From Notospermus geniculatus (lineage: Eukaryota > Nemertea > Pilidiophora > Heteronemertea > Lineidae), in the NCBI GenBank assembly GCA_002633025.1, contig NMRB01000738.1, forward strand, positions 51,849-115,848: 64,000 nt of DNA, read 5' to 3'. Below, in pieces: positions 34,493-46,610 of the stretch; within the stretch, counting starts at the first letter, position 1, and every line of letters begins with the position of its first letter. The translations under genes and the position numbers were made by a program. A model generated the notes under the pieces. The model saw only the letters and a program-made list of their open reading frames with translations, did not search any database and was not told the DNA's origin.

Positions 34493-37400
34493 CCTTACAA
34501 AGGCACAGGTATGTATAAGGTACTACGGCGGCGGAAGAGCCAGGGCACAGGTACGTATAGAGGAAGTGNGGGATGAACTTTAATGAGACTCCCCATTAAC
34601 CGATGACACGTGAAAGTGTTTCACACCATTAGAGGGGATCAGAAATAATGGACGGGGTGACAGATATACGTGATATTAGACGCCAGCGAGGCCAGCGTTA
34701 GACGTTTGCTTCAAGCTATCACGTTACCAGCTCGGTTTCAATTACGAGTTGATTTCTAACGAGGCTGAGAGGATCCGCCGAGAAAGACGAGCCAGGTTAG
34801 AGAATTTACCAAACAAGGTGATTGATTATAGCCGTACCATCTTGAGGCACAAAGGGTTAAAATCGCGACGCTGCCGTAGAGTGGAGCGCCAAAAGGTGAA
34901 GTGAGCAGATGCCTCGCTCTTACAAGACTGGCCAACGAGAAAGCAAGACAGAACACTAAATTGATTTCAGCTGGTTTACATTGCCGATTTCATTCAAAAA
35001 CAGCACATAGCCTACTGATGAATTGCCTTTTGGACTTTATGTTCGTCTTTTTTTCTCTCGAACCCCCTCCCCCATGATTGCCCCGTCGTTTAAACCCCGC
35101 CCCTCAGGCAAACAAAGCTTTCTGGTCACAGTCTTCGGCGAGTGATCGTGACCTCAGACGGACGTCAACCTCAACAGGAAACACATGACAGTTGAAAACG
35201 ATCACTTCGTCAGCTTCATCAAAACTTAAATTGTCCAATTTTGCAATTCAAATAGAAGAAAAATAGACATTCAAATTGTGCGCCGTGATGAAATTCAAGG
35301 AAATCTTCAGAAAATTCCACAAAATTGCTTCCTGGCCAGTGACAGAAAATGACACATTTATTGAGATAATTTCTCCCACCGTGGGCGGAAAACTCATCTT
35401 CGCGAATTTGCCACGTCAGACATTAACATAATTGATGTTTCAGTGATATCGTTTGCGTATATTAACATAATTTATGCGTCAGTGACACTATTAGCATAAT
35501 TTATGCCTCTCAGCACATGCACGGCACGCTTTGAGAACTTCTGTTCAGAAAATGACGACATTATAAAGGTGTTTGCGATTCGTTTCTGTAAAGTTATGTT
35601 GAAAGCAACTCAAAACGACCTTGGAAACAATTTAAAGTTTTGCGACGCGAAATTTGAAACGAAAAAAAAACATCTAAGAAAAACAAACATCCCGTTTGGG
35701 GGCGTGCCAACAGGAGACTTACTTTGTGTTGAGACTGTTTTCAATTTCATCTGTTACAAAGTGAAGTACTTCAAAGAGTTTTATACTTTGACGACCTGAG
35801 CGAACCAAGTACGGGGGACTGGATGCGAGTTTTGAAGTCTTTGATCCCGTAAAATATATCTAATCGGTTTAGTCTACCGTAGCTCCGGGCGATATCAGAG
35901 TTAGCAAGCCGCTGCGGTTGTTAAAAGGATTGATGCCGTAGTTTATCTGAAATATGAGTCGAATGTACTTTCTTCAACGATAATGGATAAGCCAGTTTGG
36001 CCTCTCTTTGGTCACAAGATGCAATATACATGTAGCCTCAATAATGACCTACGACTTTTCTTTGCTGAGAAAAAGACGCGTACAACTGTTTTGGTCGAAA
36101 TATTTCTCCTCGCTGGCAACCTGAGAGATGGACCCAGAGAAAGAACCGAACCTTCGGCAACAGACGGGATGGGTTTTTCTGTTCCCACTGCGTCTCGCAC
36201 AGCCAACCAACATAATCTCTAGTGCTTGAATACGCAGAAGGAAACAGGAGACTCCGAAAAAAACTGAAAACACTGAAGATTGCTTTCTGTACCATGAAGT
36301 AGTTGAAAACATGGCCGTGAATCGAACCACAATCCTGTTGTTCAACAGGCCCTAACGTTTGGACGAATCATCCCATGACCCGATCCTAGAGGGTGGGCGT
36401 TGACAGAGCCCACAATCGCACGACATCGCCGCCCTTACCTGACCCCCAGGAGATTTCACGATAACTAACTTACCGCGTGGCAAGTGCTGAAAGTGACGAT
36501 CGTATGTCAGTTTCAATTCCCGATCTCGCGAATCAGGTCCGAGAATGGTGCGAATAATCCGTTTATTCCGATCACGCTTAGGGTAAGATGGCATCCGCTA
36601 TGCACGCAAGGTTTTTAAGACGTATCAAAACGAGACGCTGCGTGTTTTTAAATGATCACCAAAACACTCCAAGTGGAGGTGTGCTTTGAGCCTGATTTTT
36701 ATCGGCGAACGTGTTTCACGTGTTTAAGTCGCTGTTGGATTCGAGCCGATTGCAGGACTCGAACTGGCGGAAAAGCGACGAAATGCTGTCCAAGACATCA
36801 CGAAATTTGGTTCGCAATCGGAAATTTGCTCGGCCTCGCTCGGATATCCATTCGGGGTGGATCGGGTTTGCCTCGGCCTCCCTCGGAAGCTCTTCGGAAA
36901 CGTTCAGATAACGCAATGATTTGCGGTGAAGAATTTAGTGCGGCTCATGATCCGGCTTGAGACTGGGAATAGGAGGACAGCCGACCCTTTTATAAATATT
37001 TACCTCCCCGTTCAGAAGATCGGCTCCTCTTTCACTGATATACAGCGACGGAAAACAAAAACAAAAACAATGCGCGCCACATAATTCCCCCTGATTTTTT
37101 TTCTCATCACAAAATTGTCCTGTATGTCTGAGTTGAAGCCACACTCTGCCGGGGAAGGACGTGACAATCATCAGAAAAGAATCCAATTCCGCCTCGAAAT
37201 CGTGTCTATGGTGGGTTTCGTACCGAAGGCACGACCCCAGACACAGGTGTAACACACTCAATTTGCCAAATCAAGAGAAAAACAGATTCGTATCGCGAGA
37301 TGATTGGACGAAATTGTCCCGAATTGGCACCACGGTGTTTTTTAGTTTTTGATACCTGGGAAGACGGTGAATTTGTCTCCAAGATAAAATCGATGTAATT

Positions 37401-37956
37401 TACTGTGATGTTATTTTCACAGATACGTCGGGGCGAGATGGGTGGATTGTAGGCACGATATGATGTGCCCTCAGATGATAACATTGACATTCAGTTTGAA
37501 GCCACGCTTCCTTTCCGTTCCGTTCCTNTTCTAGCACAGTGCACCCCCTCTTTGTCCGAAATTGTGGATCCGTCCCTGCTCAGTGCAGTAGGGGTGTTGA
37601 AGTCGACTGACCGGCCGAGTCATACGAAAGCGTTGGGTCATCGAGTAACATCCCCACTGCTCGACCAGCTTTATCTACCGGTATCTGAGATTCTTTCTAA
37701 ATGTCATGGCGGAAATACATGATATGTGAGGAGCATTGCATCAGCAGCGACAGAAATCCTATTTACCATAAGAGGTTTGTGATACGACAAAGAAGATAGA
37801 TTAACAGTTCTTGTGTATGTTACACACTAAACTCGAATGAGATGTGGTTAGGTTGAAGTACTTGTACACCAGAGAGGGAAGTGAAGAGAGAAAAATAACG
37901 ATGTTATGGCCAAGAGGCTATGGAGATCTCCTCCAGGCTATTAAGACCAAGGGAGT

Positions 37957-38074
37957 TTTTGCAAAGCTTCCGAAACGCCAAGGCGAACGTCTATCCTCGA
38001 GTCCGGTGGTCTCTTCGTGGCATCGACAAAATGGGATCGGCGTTCGCAATGGCGTTTCGCAAAGCCCCCGAAAC
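37957..38074. mobile_element. Palindromic MITE family A, copy 4 (damaged)
   Basis: The left arm CCGAAACGCCAAGGCGAACG and the right arm CGTTCGCAATGGCGTTTCGC flank a core with GGTGGTCTCTTCGTGGCATC. The right terminus has lost the GGGGGCTTTGCG segment and runs into another partial end, AAAGCCCCCGAAACG, so this is a rearranged copy. Confidence 0.65.
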
Positions 38075-39579
38075 GATTCAAGCCGGTGCAGCTGGCGCGT
38101 ATGCGACGCGTCGTGCAGCCGTTCTTCGGTAGGTGTTGCGGTCCGTGTTGCCTGATTGGTTGAATGCTTTCCCGACGACGCATTGCTTCCGCGCCAGTTT
38201 GTCACCGCCTTAAGTTGCACACCAAGAAGTTGGCTTTGATTAAAGTTTGTCGTGTCCAGATCGGACCTCCTCTTAAGGTTTGTTGGATCACGTTGTAAAC
38301 CGACTGAAGTTATCCACCACCCCCACCCACGCCCCGGCTAGGGCAATTACTCCCGCACGACCAACACCAATCCGGCGGGCGAGGGTGAAACGACCATAAT
38401 TCGAAATTATTTCATCTGTTCCGACATTATTTAAAGTCACAGTGACGTATTCGCCATCTTTTTGCACATTGCCTCGTTCAAAAAACCCCAGGAATTGTGC
38501 ATCACCTGTGAATTCGACGAAACCCAAATCAGGGACATCACGCTTCCTTCCGTGATACGAGCCGAAGATATGAAATCGACCGAAGTGAACGTGGGAGAAA
38601 TGGTTTCACCTCATCAAAATCGTGTTGTCTGCATCGGCTAATGGACCATTAGAACCCCCAGGTCCGCCTTTATTGCCGGCCGGTACATCGTTAGTCGCAC
38701 GGACTGAATTATGAATGTATCCCTGCAGTTGCCACTAGAGGTTAAGCCATTATTTCTTTCATCATCGTCATGGCATGGTGTTCAGACCTTTCACTGACGA
38801 TGATAAGTTCACCAAAAAAAGGAAAATTCACCGAATTCTCAATCAAAGTTTTGAAATCATGTCACACAGGTACTCTGAAAGTGCTCATTGAGAGCTTTCC
38901 AAAGAATACCTACTTGACATAGATTATGTAGTTTTTAGTCCTTTTGTGCACATTTTCAAATTTGACAGAATTTTGCACCTCGGCAGTGAAAGAACCAAGT
39001 GGTAGGCTATTCTGATTTTTGCCTGGGCCGCTTTTTTGCCGACACGAAGTTCGCGTTTGCCTGTCATCGCCTTAAGAACAATACTTCCTAATATACATAT
39101 TTCATGATTTGGTTAAACCAGAGTGTTTGAGGGCCATCATAAGTCAGACGTGAAAATACGGTCGATACGTTCTGTCAACATGCTTCACTACAAGTGTCCA
39201 AAAGTGCAGGCTGCCTGCCACTGGATGTCTGAATAGAGGTTCCTCACCTGATGTCATACCCTAACTAGAAATTGACTTGTGAGTCAATTTGAAGACCGCC
39301 TTTGAAAATTCACTGATGAATTTTGTAAATATGTTAGGGCAATGGAAACTGATGATATTGGGACTGAACATGCGTCATTTACAGTGTAGGCCTACATTTA
39401 TGATGTAGTACATGGCTTTACAGTGCGATTGTGTGTTTCGCGGCAACCAAGAGCAGGGGGTTATTGTTTTCAAAGTTAGGCCTACTAAATTTCACAATTG
39501 GTAAACTTGTCGGGTCATGACCATTTAAATGTTATTGATTTCAGACAAATGTGCGTGTCATTTTTCGCGAAATNTTGGC

Positions 39580-39745
39580 AAAAATATTGGGCCTATCTTG
39601 GAAGCCAATATTGGTTCAATGTTGGAAATGACCAGCCAATGTTGGCCAATATTGGCCCAATTACGTACTTGCTCATTGGTAAAAGATTGGCCCAATATTG
39701 GCAACTGTGGCAATATTGGTAGGATATTGGATGAATATTGGCTGT
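39580..39745. repeat. CCAATATTGG repeat cluster 1
   Basis: Dense repetition of CCAATATTGG and derivatives (GCCAATATTGGTTC, TTGGCCAATATTGGCCC, GCCCAATATTGGCAAC, GGATATTGG, GAATATTGGC). Each perfect unit is palindromic and also fits the CC(A/T)6GG form of a CArG box. Whether it binds anything is unknown; a simple expanded repeat is the conservative reading. One unresolved base lies at about 39574. Confidence 0.75.
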
Positions 39746-40411
39746 ATATTTTTTGGCATCCTGATATCAATATCAATATCAATGAATCGCGTCCTGGTCC
39801 AAATGGACCTTTGCGAGTTGGTCGATTTGGTTGATATGATTTGGTGATGTTCTGATGATAAAACCCAAGATCCCACCTTGGGTTTTTACTTTGCTCCTTT
39901 TCAACCACTGAGTGGTTGAAGAGGAGCCAGGAATGGGAGACTCCTGTCGATCGAAAAAACCCTGATCAGGGGACTCTGTCAGGCCGAGTAAGCCGTAACA
40001 TTCAAGTTACCATAAATAGTATGTAGGAGTCAGGCGGTTTCATTCAAATAAAACTTTTTCATATGTGTGGTGCAATGAAGCATCATTTCCAAAAACTTGA
40101 CACCACACAAAAATAATGAGCGAGGTTTATTGTACAAAATTATGTTGTTACCATGTTGGTATAGGAGGAGGCAACATTCCTATAGTTTTTATTCGCCATA
40201 TTTCTTATTCTACAATTAGTTATTAAGATTAGTATTAGAAGTATGTTGACGACTTTTGCACGTGATTTCGACGTCTTTTACCCACCAGTTTTACTGACGA
40301 GTGACGAGTGACCAGTTTCAACGTCTTTGAGGCGTCATTTTGCTAGCTGGGTTAGTGCCGAAATGGAGAAAACCTATAAATTATTGCCACACTTAATGTT
40401 GGCAAGCCAAT

Positions 40412-40785
40412 AATGGGGAACCCGCACACTAACGTCACAACGTGGCGCTGCGAGCGATGTGACCGAAATCTCTTTTTTCTAACGTTATTTCCATTTATTT
40501 CTGGCGTGAAAATAAACCATTTGTATTGGTCGCAGGGCAGTAAAACTTACATCATCGTGTAGCAGATGAAATTTTCTTTTAAACTCATTCCTTTTTTTCT
40601 TTTTATTAAGAGATCCGATAGCGATAAGGACAACGTCATTTGTGTCATTCTTCCTGTAGAAAAATGTACAGGAAATTTTTTCATGACGCAACGTCAACAC
40701 CTAAAATGACGTCAATGACGTCGTTTCGGTACCATCGCTCGCAGCGCCGACCTGTCGGGATAAATCGCAGGGCGGGTTCCTCATT
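40412..40785. mobile_element. TIR element of the GGGGAACCCGC family, long form
   Basis: AATGGGGAACCCGC at the left and GCGGGTTCCTCATT at the right form the termini. Just inside, GTGGCGCTGCGAGCGATGTG and CGCTCGCAGCGCCGACCTGT extend the inverted repeat. The interior is AT-rich with TGACGTCAATGACGTC near the right end. It links families C (26723, 31567) and the GACGTC-rich copies through shared ends. No transposase. Confidence 0.75.
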
Positions 40786-40870
40786 GACCAATATTGGGCC
40801 AAGATTGGCAATTCTTTTGCAACAATATCGGCATTGCCAATATTTAGCCAATATTGGACCAATATTGGAA
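40786..40870. repeat. CCAATATTGG repeat cluster 2
   Basis: Directly abuts the right end of the preceding element and contains three perfect CCAATATTGG units plus degenerate ones (GCCAAGATTGGC, GCCAATATTTAGCC). Cluster 1 lies about 1.0 kb to the left, so the transposon may have inserted into, or next to, an originally larger array. Confidence 0.7.
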
Positions 40871-41109
40871 AAGTCCACAGTAGCATTGTATCCGTGCGCG
40901 TGTATACCATACGGTGCGATGAAAACTTTTTTTATCTTTTGACTGAGTTGTGCCATCGGAACAACAGGCTATTTTTATGAGTTTGTTGTCATTTGATAAT
41001 AGCAAAATGATTGCCGAATATAGAAATCTTCTCAGGTGGAAGGCAAATGAACAATGAATATTCCTGTCCACCGATCGTATGCAGGCAATAACCCTCGCCG
41101 TTGGCAGTT

Positions 41110-41182
41110 GTCCCGGTAGCTCAGTCAGCTAGAGCACTTGCCTTGTAAGCCTTAGGTCCCGGGTTCGATTCCCCGCCAGGGA
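41110..41182 (+). pseudogene. tRNA-Thr(UGU)-like sequence, decayed
   Basis: The sequence follows a tRNA layout: D-arm TAGCTCAGTCAGCTAGAGC, anticodon loop CTTGTAA with UGU at 41144-41146, and a perfect internal B box in GGGTTCGATTCC. The anticodon stem CTTGC / GCCTT pairs at only two of five positions, the T stem has one mismatch and the acceptor stem two, so it should not fold as a functional tRNA. It is followed by a run of T. Either a tRNA pseudogene or the head of a tRNA-derived SINE. Confidence 0.6.
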
Positions 41183-41919
41183 ATTTTTTTTTCTCTTTTG
41201 CTATCAGTACTTTAGTGGTTTTCTTTTGGCAATTCCTTCTCAATCCACCAAATACTTACACTCGGCCCCAGTGTGTATCCGACGTCCCGGTCTCCTACAC
41301 ACTGGCACATTTGGGGCTCAAAAGCCGGTAACACCACTAGATGGCACTCCACTGGGCTCCAGCCAATCACCACGCTTTCTCACTCATAATTCCCGCGGAA
41401 ATTACTTCCAGGAAAAACCCAACCCCGTCCCCAGGGGTATAGTTCGCTCAGACAACCTTGGACCACTCGCCACATTGTCAGAAAGCGAACGAGGTTGGGG
41501 AAACCCAAGGACCCGTGCTGCCACCACGCGGTCTTCACGACTGTTAATCTCTAAAAGAGCCAGACGCGGAATGTGATTTACCGAAGGGGTGAGCCCGTAG
41601 CGTCTGGCAAGCGAGACTACCAAATACTAAAATCGACGAACTGTCCAGGAAACAATCGCGGCCCACCACCCCAGTGTACCTCATTTAAGAGAGAAAAATC
41701 CATCCGAAAATGGGTGTGGACCCAGCCCGAGTAACTCGGGCTGGCTCAATTTCTCAAAATTTCGAAGGTGTCCCGCGGTTTTGAGGCCTGGGATGGGTTG
41801 TCCGGGTGGCCCACCACGGGCCCACATGGCCCAAAGTGGAATCATCATTGTGTCTGTCTTTGATATCAAGCCCTTGGATAGGACAAAACTGAAGGAGACA
41901 CTTCATTTCGTCAACCAGA

Positions 41920-44900
41920 TCAAGAAATGAAGCCAAAATGCTCAGCACGAAAGACAGGAGCCTTCGTTTGGGATGTAAAATTTCTTTTACAAAGCACCTC
42001 TAAGTTAGGAAGTAAAGAAATATAACCCACACCTTTTTCAGATTTCTTTAGCACCAAGGAACCTGAGGGGGTCAGCTGTAACTCCAGCAGTGTCTTCTGC
42101 ATATCAAGGCTTGAAAACGTCCGCCTTGGAAATGGCTTATTAATAGAAAGAAGGCAAAAAAATGCAAGTTTAATGTAAGTGACAGGGAGGGTGTTAGGGG
42201 GAATATTTTCAAATACATAATGTAATGAAATGCTTGTGGCTTGTAATTGGCCCACTGCAGAATAATCAAGCTTACCTGCATGAGGTGAAATGAGTTGTTG
42301 CACTCATTACATTCAGCAGTAACGAAATCCCAGACTTCTTGGAGTAAGGCAGATGCTTGAAATGTCTGACGTAGTGCCCTCCCATTCGGCAGGCGAATCT
42401 GTGGAAAGATTTTCTACAGTTTAGTTAAAGGAGCACGGTATTGCCACTTTTTCTCGACAGCCGGCGCCACCGTGCCACTCTCCAACCCAAGGGTCTGACT
42501 ACGTCTCGGCGAATGACCCGATTTACTGCCTACATTTTGTAATGCATTTTTGTAGTTCGTCTTACTGCCGCCAGGTGGCTCCCTCTACATCGGCAGTCAA
42601 ATAACGCATTTGAAATCCAATACCGTGCTCCTTTAAGATGAACTTTTCACAGGCCAGGTACAAAGGCATACCATACTACCATCCAATCATGACAACATAT
42701 CAATTCAGTTGATAAATGTGGCAGTTTATCTACCACCACAAAAACTCTGTTACCTGTAACAGACTTTTGTCAGATTTTGCAGGTGCTGCTTTTTGACTTG
42801 GACTCTTCACAGAATCAGTGGGAGACGTGGCACTCCCCGTCGTCTGCTCTTTCTTAGCCTGACTCCTCATCTTTTGTCGTTCTCGGTCTTCAGCAATCTG
42901 TTTCAATGCTTGCTCCTTGGCCTGAAATTTAAAACATCCTTCTAAAAATCCACTGTAGGCCTACATATCCTCCTCAAATCCATTGTATGCATACTATAGC
43001 CACTCAAAGGAGAAGGACCTCCGAAACATTGTAAATTTCAATTCCCCAGAATGGATGAGTTGCAAAAATCGAATTAGGCCATCGTCACAGCAACGCCACC
43101 AAAGCCAAAGCCATTTGTGACCCATCACAGCAAAACCAGGTGCGTGTCGCTCTTAGCTTGGCAGGTTGAGACCAAATGTTTGTCAGTTTCAATACAGTAT
43201 GTCTACTATGAAATCTGAAACAATCTGTTTCTGCCATTCTCTCCTGCTGGTGTCATCCTAGTTCCTTCAGGCTTACCTTCTGAGGGACATGCGCCTGGTT
43301 TTGCTGTAACATGTCACACTTTGCCGGATGAACAAATCAAAAGATAAGGTTGCAACAATGTGGTGGTCAAAACAGCCTCATCTCACATGAGAAAACTCTC
43401 ACATGGAGCAGAGACTTTATACAGCCATGAATCTGATCTAGAGGCGGGAGACAAGGAAAAGACGTCTACCTGTTTCTGTTGCATTTTGTTCTTGTGGGCC
43501 TCCCTCCGAGCCTCCTCCCTCTGCTTCTCTTCAAATTTCAATTTGATCTTCCGCTGTTCGTCACTCATGTGCGTACGACTAACTACTTCAGAACCCTCAG
43601 TGGGCGTTGTAGCTGCTGCAGCTGGCACAATGGGACATGGCACATCACTGGATGTTTCAGCAGCATGGAATTGATTTGGTGGGGAGAAGGCATCAAGGAC
43701 TGAAGGGTTGGTGTTTATTTCAGCAGCTGGTTGGTCACCAGGAACAAACGGGTTGCTTAACCTGGAGAGGCCACTTTCATCATCTTTCTACAATAGAAGA
43801 ATGATAAATACGTAAGTGAATCTAATGCACCATTCCGGCAGTATTTTTGGAAGTCACTGAGTATTTTTTGCAATTCACTCAGAGAGAAGTCCTGGCGCAC
43901 TTTAGTGAGACAGTCACCACTGGGTATGCTTTGAACCTCTTGTCTTTTCTTTTGAGAGGATGCATCCAGGCCTACTTACTCTAAGTCTGAGGCTGCCAGA
44001 ATTTGAAGGTGGCTGAGATGAAGGTTTCCCAGCAAGAATCCTGAAAGAAGAATTACAGAGAATGTAGGAACAACCAACAGATGTTTACAATCGACAAAGA
44101 ACTGCTGAATGAAATAACTAAACAGCAAAGTAAATAAACATAAAAAGATACTGAAGTTGCCAATGCAATTTCATTTACCATTCCACTACCTCCTCAACAG
44201 TAAGCTTCCCATTTTGTATTGCTTCTTGGCAGTCCGAGAATTCAAATCCCATTCCCATAAGACAATTCATAAGATCATCTACACTCTGAAAAAACAATAG
44301 AATAGAAGAATTCATTTCAGCACCTTCGATCAATGCCTTATAGGCCTAATATATATACGCCACGGCATCCATGAACTTCGGAAACCTCTCGTGTCTCGGG
44401 GGCTGAACACTCACGATTGGCCTATAGGCCTACCGTAGGCGCTAGGCCTATTTGGATGATAGAGGGCAGCACCCACCAAGATGGATGTAGGCCTGGCCAC
44501 CCTGCCAACCAAATGCAATCCTTTCTTCCACATGATCACAGCACAGATAGCCTAGGCCTACCTAGCTTCCGAGGCCTAGGTAGGCCTAGGCCCCTATATA
44601 TAGGCCCTAGCTAGGCCTAGGAAAATGCATGAATGATCACCACCTGATGATCACCAACCGCATCACGAATGAACAGGCCCACGGCACGCCACGTGCATTT
44701 TATCATCCAGGCCTAAAAAAATAAATGTCTTGTTTCGGGTCAGCCGACCGACCCTCCCGAAAATCCCCCGACCCTAAATTTTTTTCTGAACCTAGAAAAA
44801 ATAAAACGAAAAAAATCACACAATAATACCGTTTTTTCAATTAAAACTTACAAAAAATGACAAGAGAAGAACAAATGAAGAAGGAACATTCATGATATGG

Positions 44901-46194
44901 CAGAATCTACAGCTCTTCCTAGGCCCCCTATGTTACCAGGTCTGAACGGACCTCAAAAACCGAGTACGCAATACGACTAGATGGCGACACTATCTTTACC
45001 TTAAAAATGAAGTATGCGCATGCGCACTTCTGTTCCGCGTACCTGGTTTTCCAGGTATTTTTGGGAGTGGGTATTTCGTTACCTGGCACGCTATGGAGTG
45101 ATCAGGCATGTCAATCTGATTGCGCAGCCGTAGAACACCATATTTACGTCACTTCCGCCATGGGAATTCCCATTTGACCGTGGGATAATGGCGGAATGTT
45201 GGGCCGAATCTTGCATGTGAATGTCGGGCCGAATCTTGCATTGTTCTTCGCAGAAATTTGCAGTTTTTAGGTTGATTTCATGATTTCCTACTACTGCTTG
45301 TTGATATTATTGTGTATTTTGGCCTGGTCTGCTGACTTAATAAACATGAAAAGAACTAGTGACGGTCAGTATAAGAGAACATGTGCGGGTCGGCTCGCAA
45401 AGGTTGTCGGGATACCATACTCGTAAAACGGTGTATACTGCGATTATCGAGTACGGATTGCGCGTTGCATTTCGGGATTGGATACTCGATATATGGGGTA
45501 CACTTTTAATNCACGGCAGTCACGCAAAGACACAGCCAGGTATAGACAAAAATTAACATCCGCTTTGATCTAGAAGCGCTGGGTTACACACTGATGTGCT
45601 TTGTTAAGGCATCCCGCCAGAAATAAATTCAGGGCGGCCCGTTAAAAAGAGGTTACCCTGGTCAAATCATGTAAACATGGTCCGCAATCAACGTCATCGA
45701 TCTAGGCCTATAGGCCTAGGAAAATGCATGAATGATGATGATCACCAGCTGATCACCGACCGCATCACGAATGAACAGGTCCACGGCACGCTACGTCACT
45801 ACGTGCATTTTATCATCCATCCATGTTGGCCCGTCAGTGTCACTGTCATCACACACATCATCAGCAAATCAGTCATGGTCATCACTTGACTTTGTTAATT
45901 TGTCATGTTTTTGTGTTCGTGTTGTGCATGTCATGCATGCATGCATGCATGACTCATGACTGATGTGTGATTGATTAGTTAATGATCCAACTTTTTTTGT
46001 GATCGCTCTTCCGCACATCACAATAATGAGCAATTTTCCGGTGAAAACTTCCACCATTTAAAGCAGTATTCTCTACATCTTTATCTTATTCTCATAAAGA
46101 CACGCATGGAATGTGTCACAGATGTGAAACGTGCCGTTTTCTCCACCCAAAAATATGAAAAAATAGAAAATGTCACCTGGCCAGTAGACGCCAT
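41920..46194 (-). CDS. UBA / coiled-coil / UBX domain protein (UBXN1/SAKS1-like)
   Basis: A complete gene of seven coding exons: 46194-46177, 44285-44179, 44040-43980, 43787-43470, 42921-42754, 42398-42276 and 42135-41920. Every junction is GT/AG and in phase; the product is 336 aa. The ATG at 46194 opens an 18-nt exon (MASTGQ). Residues about 7-48 form a UBA domain (MGMGFEFSDCQEAIQNGK, then VEEVVEWILAGK). A linker rich in S, P and N follows. Two helical charged stretches (EQRKIKLKFEEKQREEARRE and AKEQALKQIAEDRERQKMRS) look like coiled coil. The UBX domain starts IRLPNGRALRQTFQAS and ends PFPRRTFSSLDMQKTLLELQ; PFPRR is the FPR loop that contacts p97/VCP. UBX proteins of this layout link ubiquitinated clients to p97 in the cytosol. 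The last exon may instead splice at 42015 (AAAAAG|GTGTGG); as drawn the protein has a 37-residue tail. Orthology to UBXN1 rests on domain order and is not certain. Confidence 0.88.
42425..42636. mobile_element. piggyBac-type MITE, copy 2
   Basis: TTAA on both sides with the AGGAGCACGGTATTG inverted termini, in the opposite orientation to the copy at 2-213 and highly similar over the full length. It sits in the intron between the fifth and sixth exons of the UBX gene, 27 bases upstream of the sixth exon's start, close to the branch-point zone. Confidence 0.8.
44414..44620. repeat. AGGCCTA-rich low-complexity cluster
   Basis: Many overlapping TAGGCCTA, CCTAGGCCTAGG and TAGGCCCTAG palindromes in about 200 bp within the first intron of the UBX gene. 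From 44611 to about 44709 the sequence (GAAAATGCATGAATGATCAC, CCGCATCACGAATGAACAGG, ACGTGCATTTTATCATCCA) is repeated at 45711-45819 in the same intron. Confidence 0.75.
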
Positions 46195-46610
46195 GATGTT
46201 GATGTTGTCGTCGACGACAGCTGAACCAACTCTGTCTCTACCGCCGATGAACGAAGGTTGATTCGGCAGTCTTCTTGCCCACAAATCCCCGCTATGGGCG
46301 GTTATAGCCGCAAATAAAGACGTTACAAAATAAAGACTCTGTTGTAGTCATATTCTCTAGTCATTGTGGTGATCTCTAGTTGTAGCTTTGAAAGACGTAA
46401 GGTGTCGCTGCAGTCGTCCAGACGACGAATGACGAAAACACCCGAAGTGTTACGAATGATGCAGCGCTGCCTTACGTCTCGCAACGGGCTTTTATGAGAT
46501 GAAGTATACATATTTGGGAAAGTTCGTTTGTCTCATCGGAGAAGATGTTGGGTTTGGAATATCTGGGTCCGCCCCTCTAAGACCTTAGTTTGTTGTCGTC
46601 TCAGGGAGCT

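Larger units (their letters stand above)
21463..41919. other. Long gene-poor region rich in repeats
   Basis: About 20 kb without a gene I can support. It holds GACGTC-rich elements (22919-23186, 33245-33326, 34241-34492, 40412-40785), two near-identical 370-bp elements (26723-27091, 31567-31935), a 25-bp minisatellite (23591-23734), a tandem 146-bp duplication (27386-27674), palindromes (32947-33111, 37957-38074), CCAATATTGG clusters (39580-39745, 40786-40870) and a tRNA-like sequence (41110-41182). Two minus-strand frames, at 24295-24672 and 38288-38608, look faintly protein-like but lack an ATG and recognisable homology. Single unresolved bases are at about 34569, 37528 and 39574. The part just above 21462 should contain the receptor 3 leader. 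Confidence 0.55.

Noticed and set aside
36012-36345. Several overlapping open frames on the minus and plus strands
   Set aside because: Multiple frames open at once, with no coding bias, splice sites or recognisable protein.
37918-38220. Overlapping frames on both strands near 38 kb
   Set aside because: They read through palindromic MITE family A copy 4, which lacks stops in several frames.
44700-45360. Possible first exon or promoter of another gene near the GGAATTCCC and GCGCATGCGCA motifs
   Set aside because: It lies within the first intron of the UBX gene and no reading frame with a start and donor was convincing.
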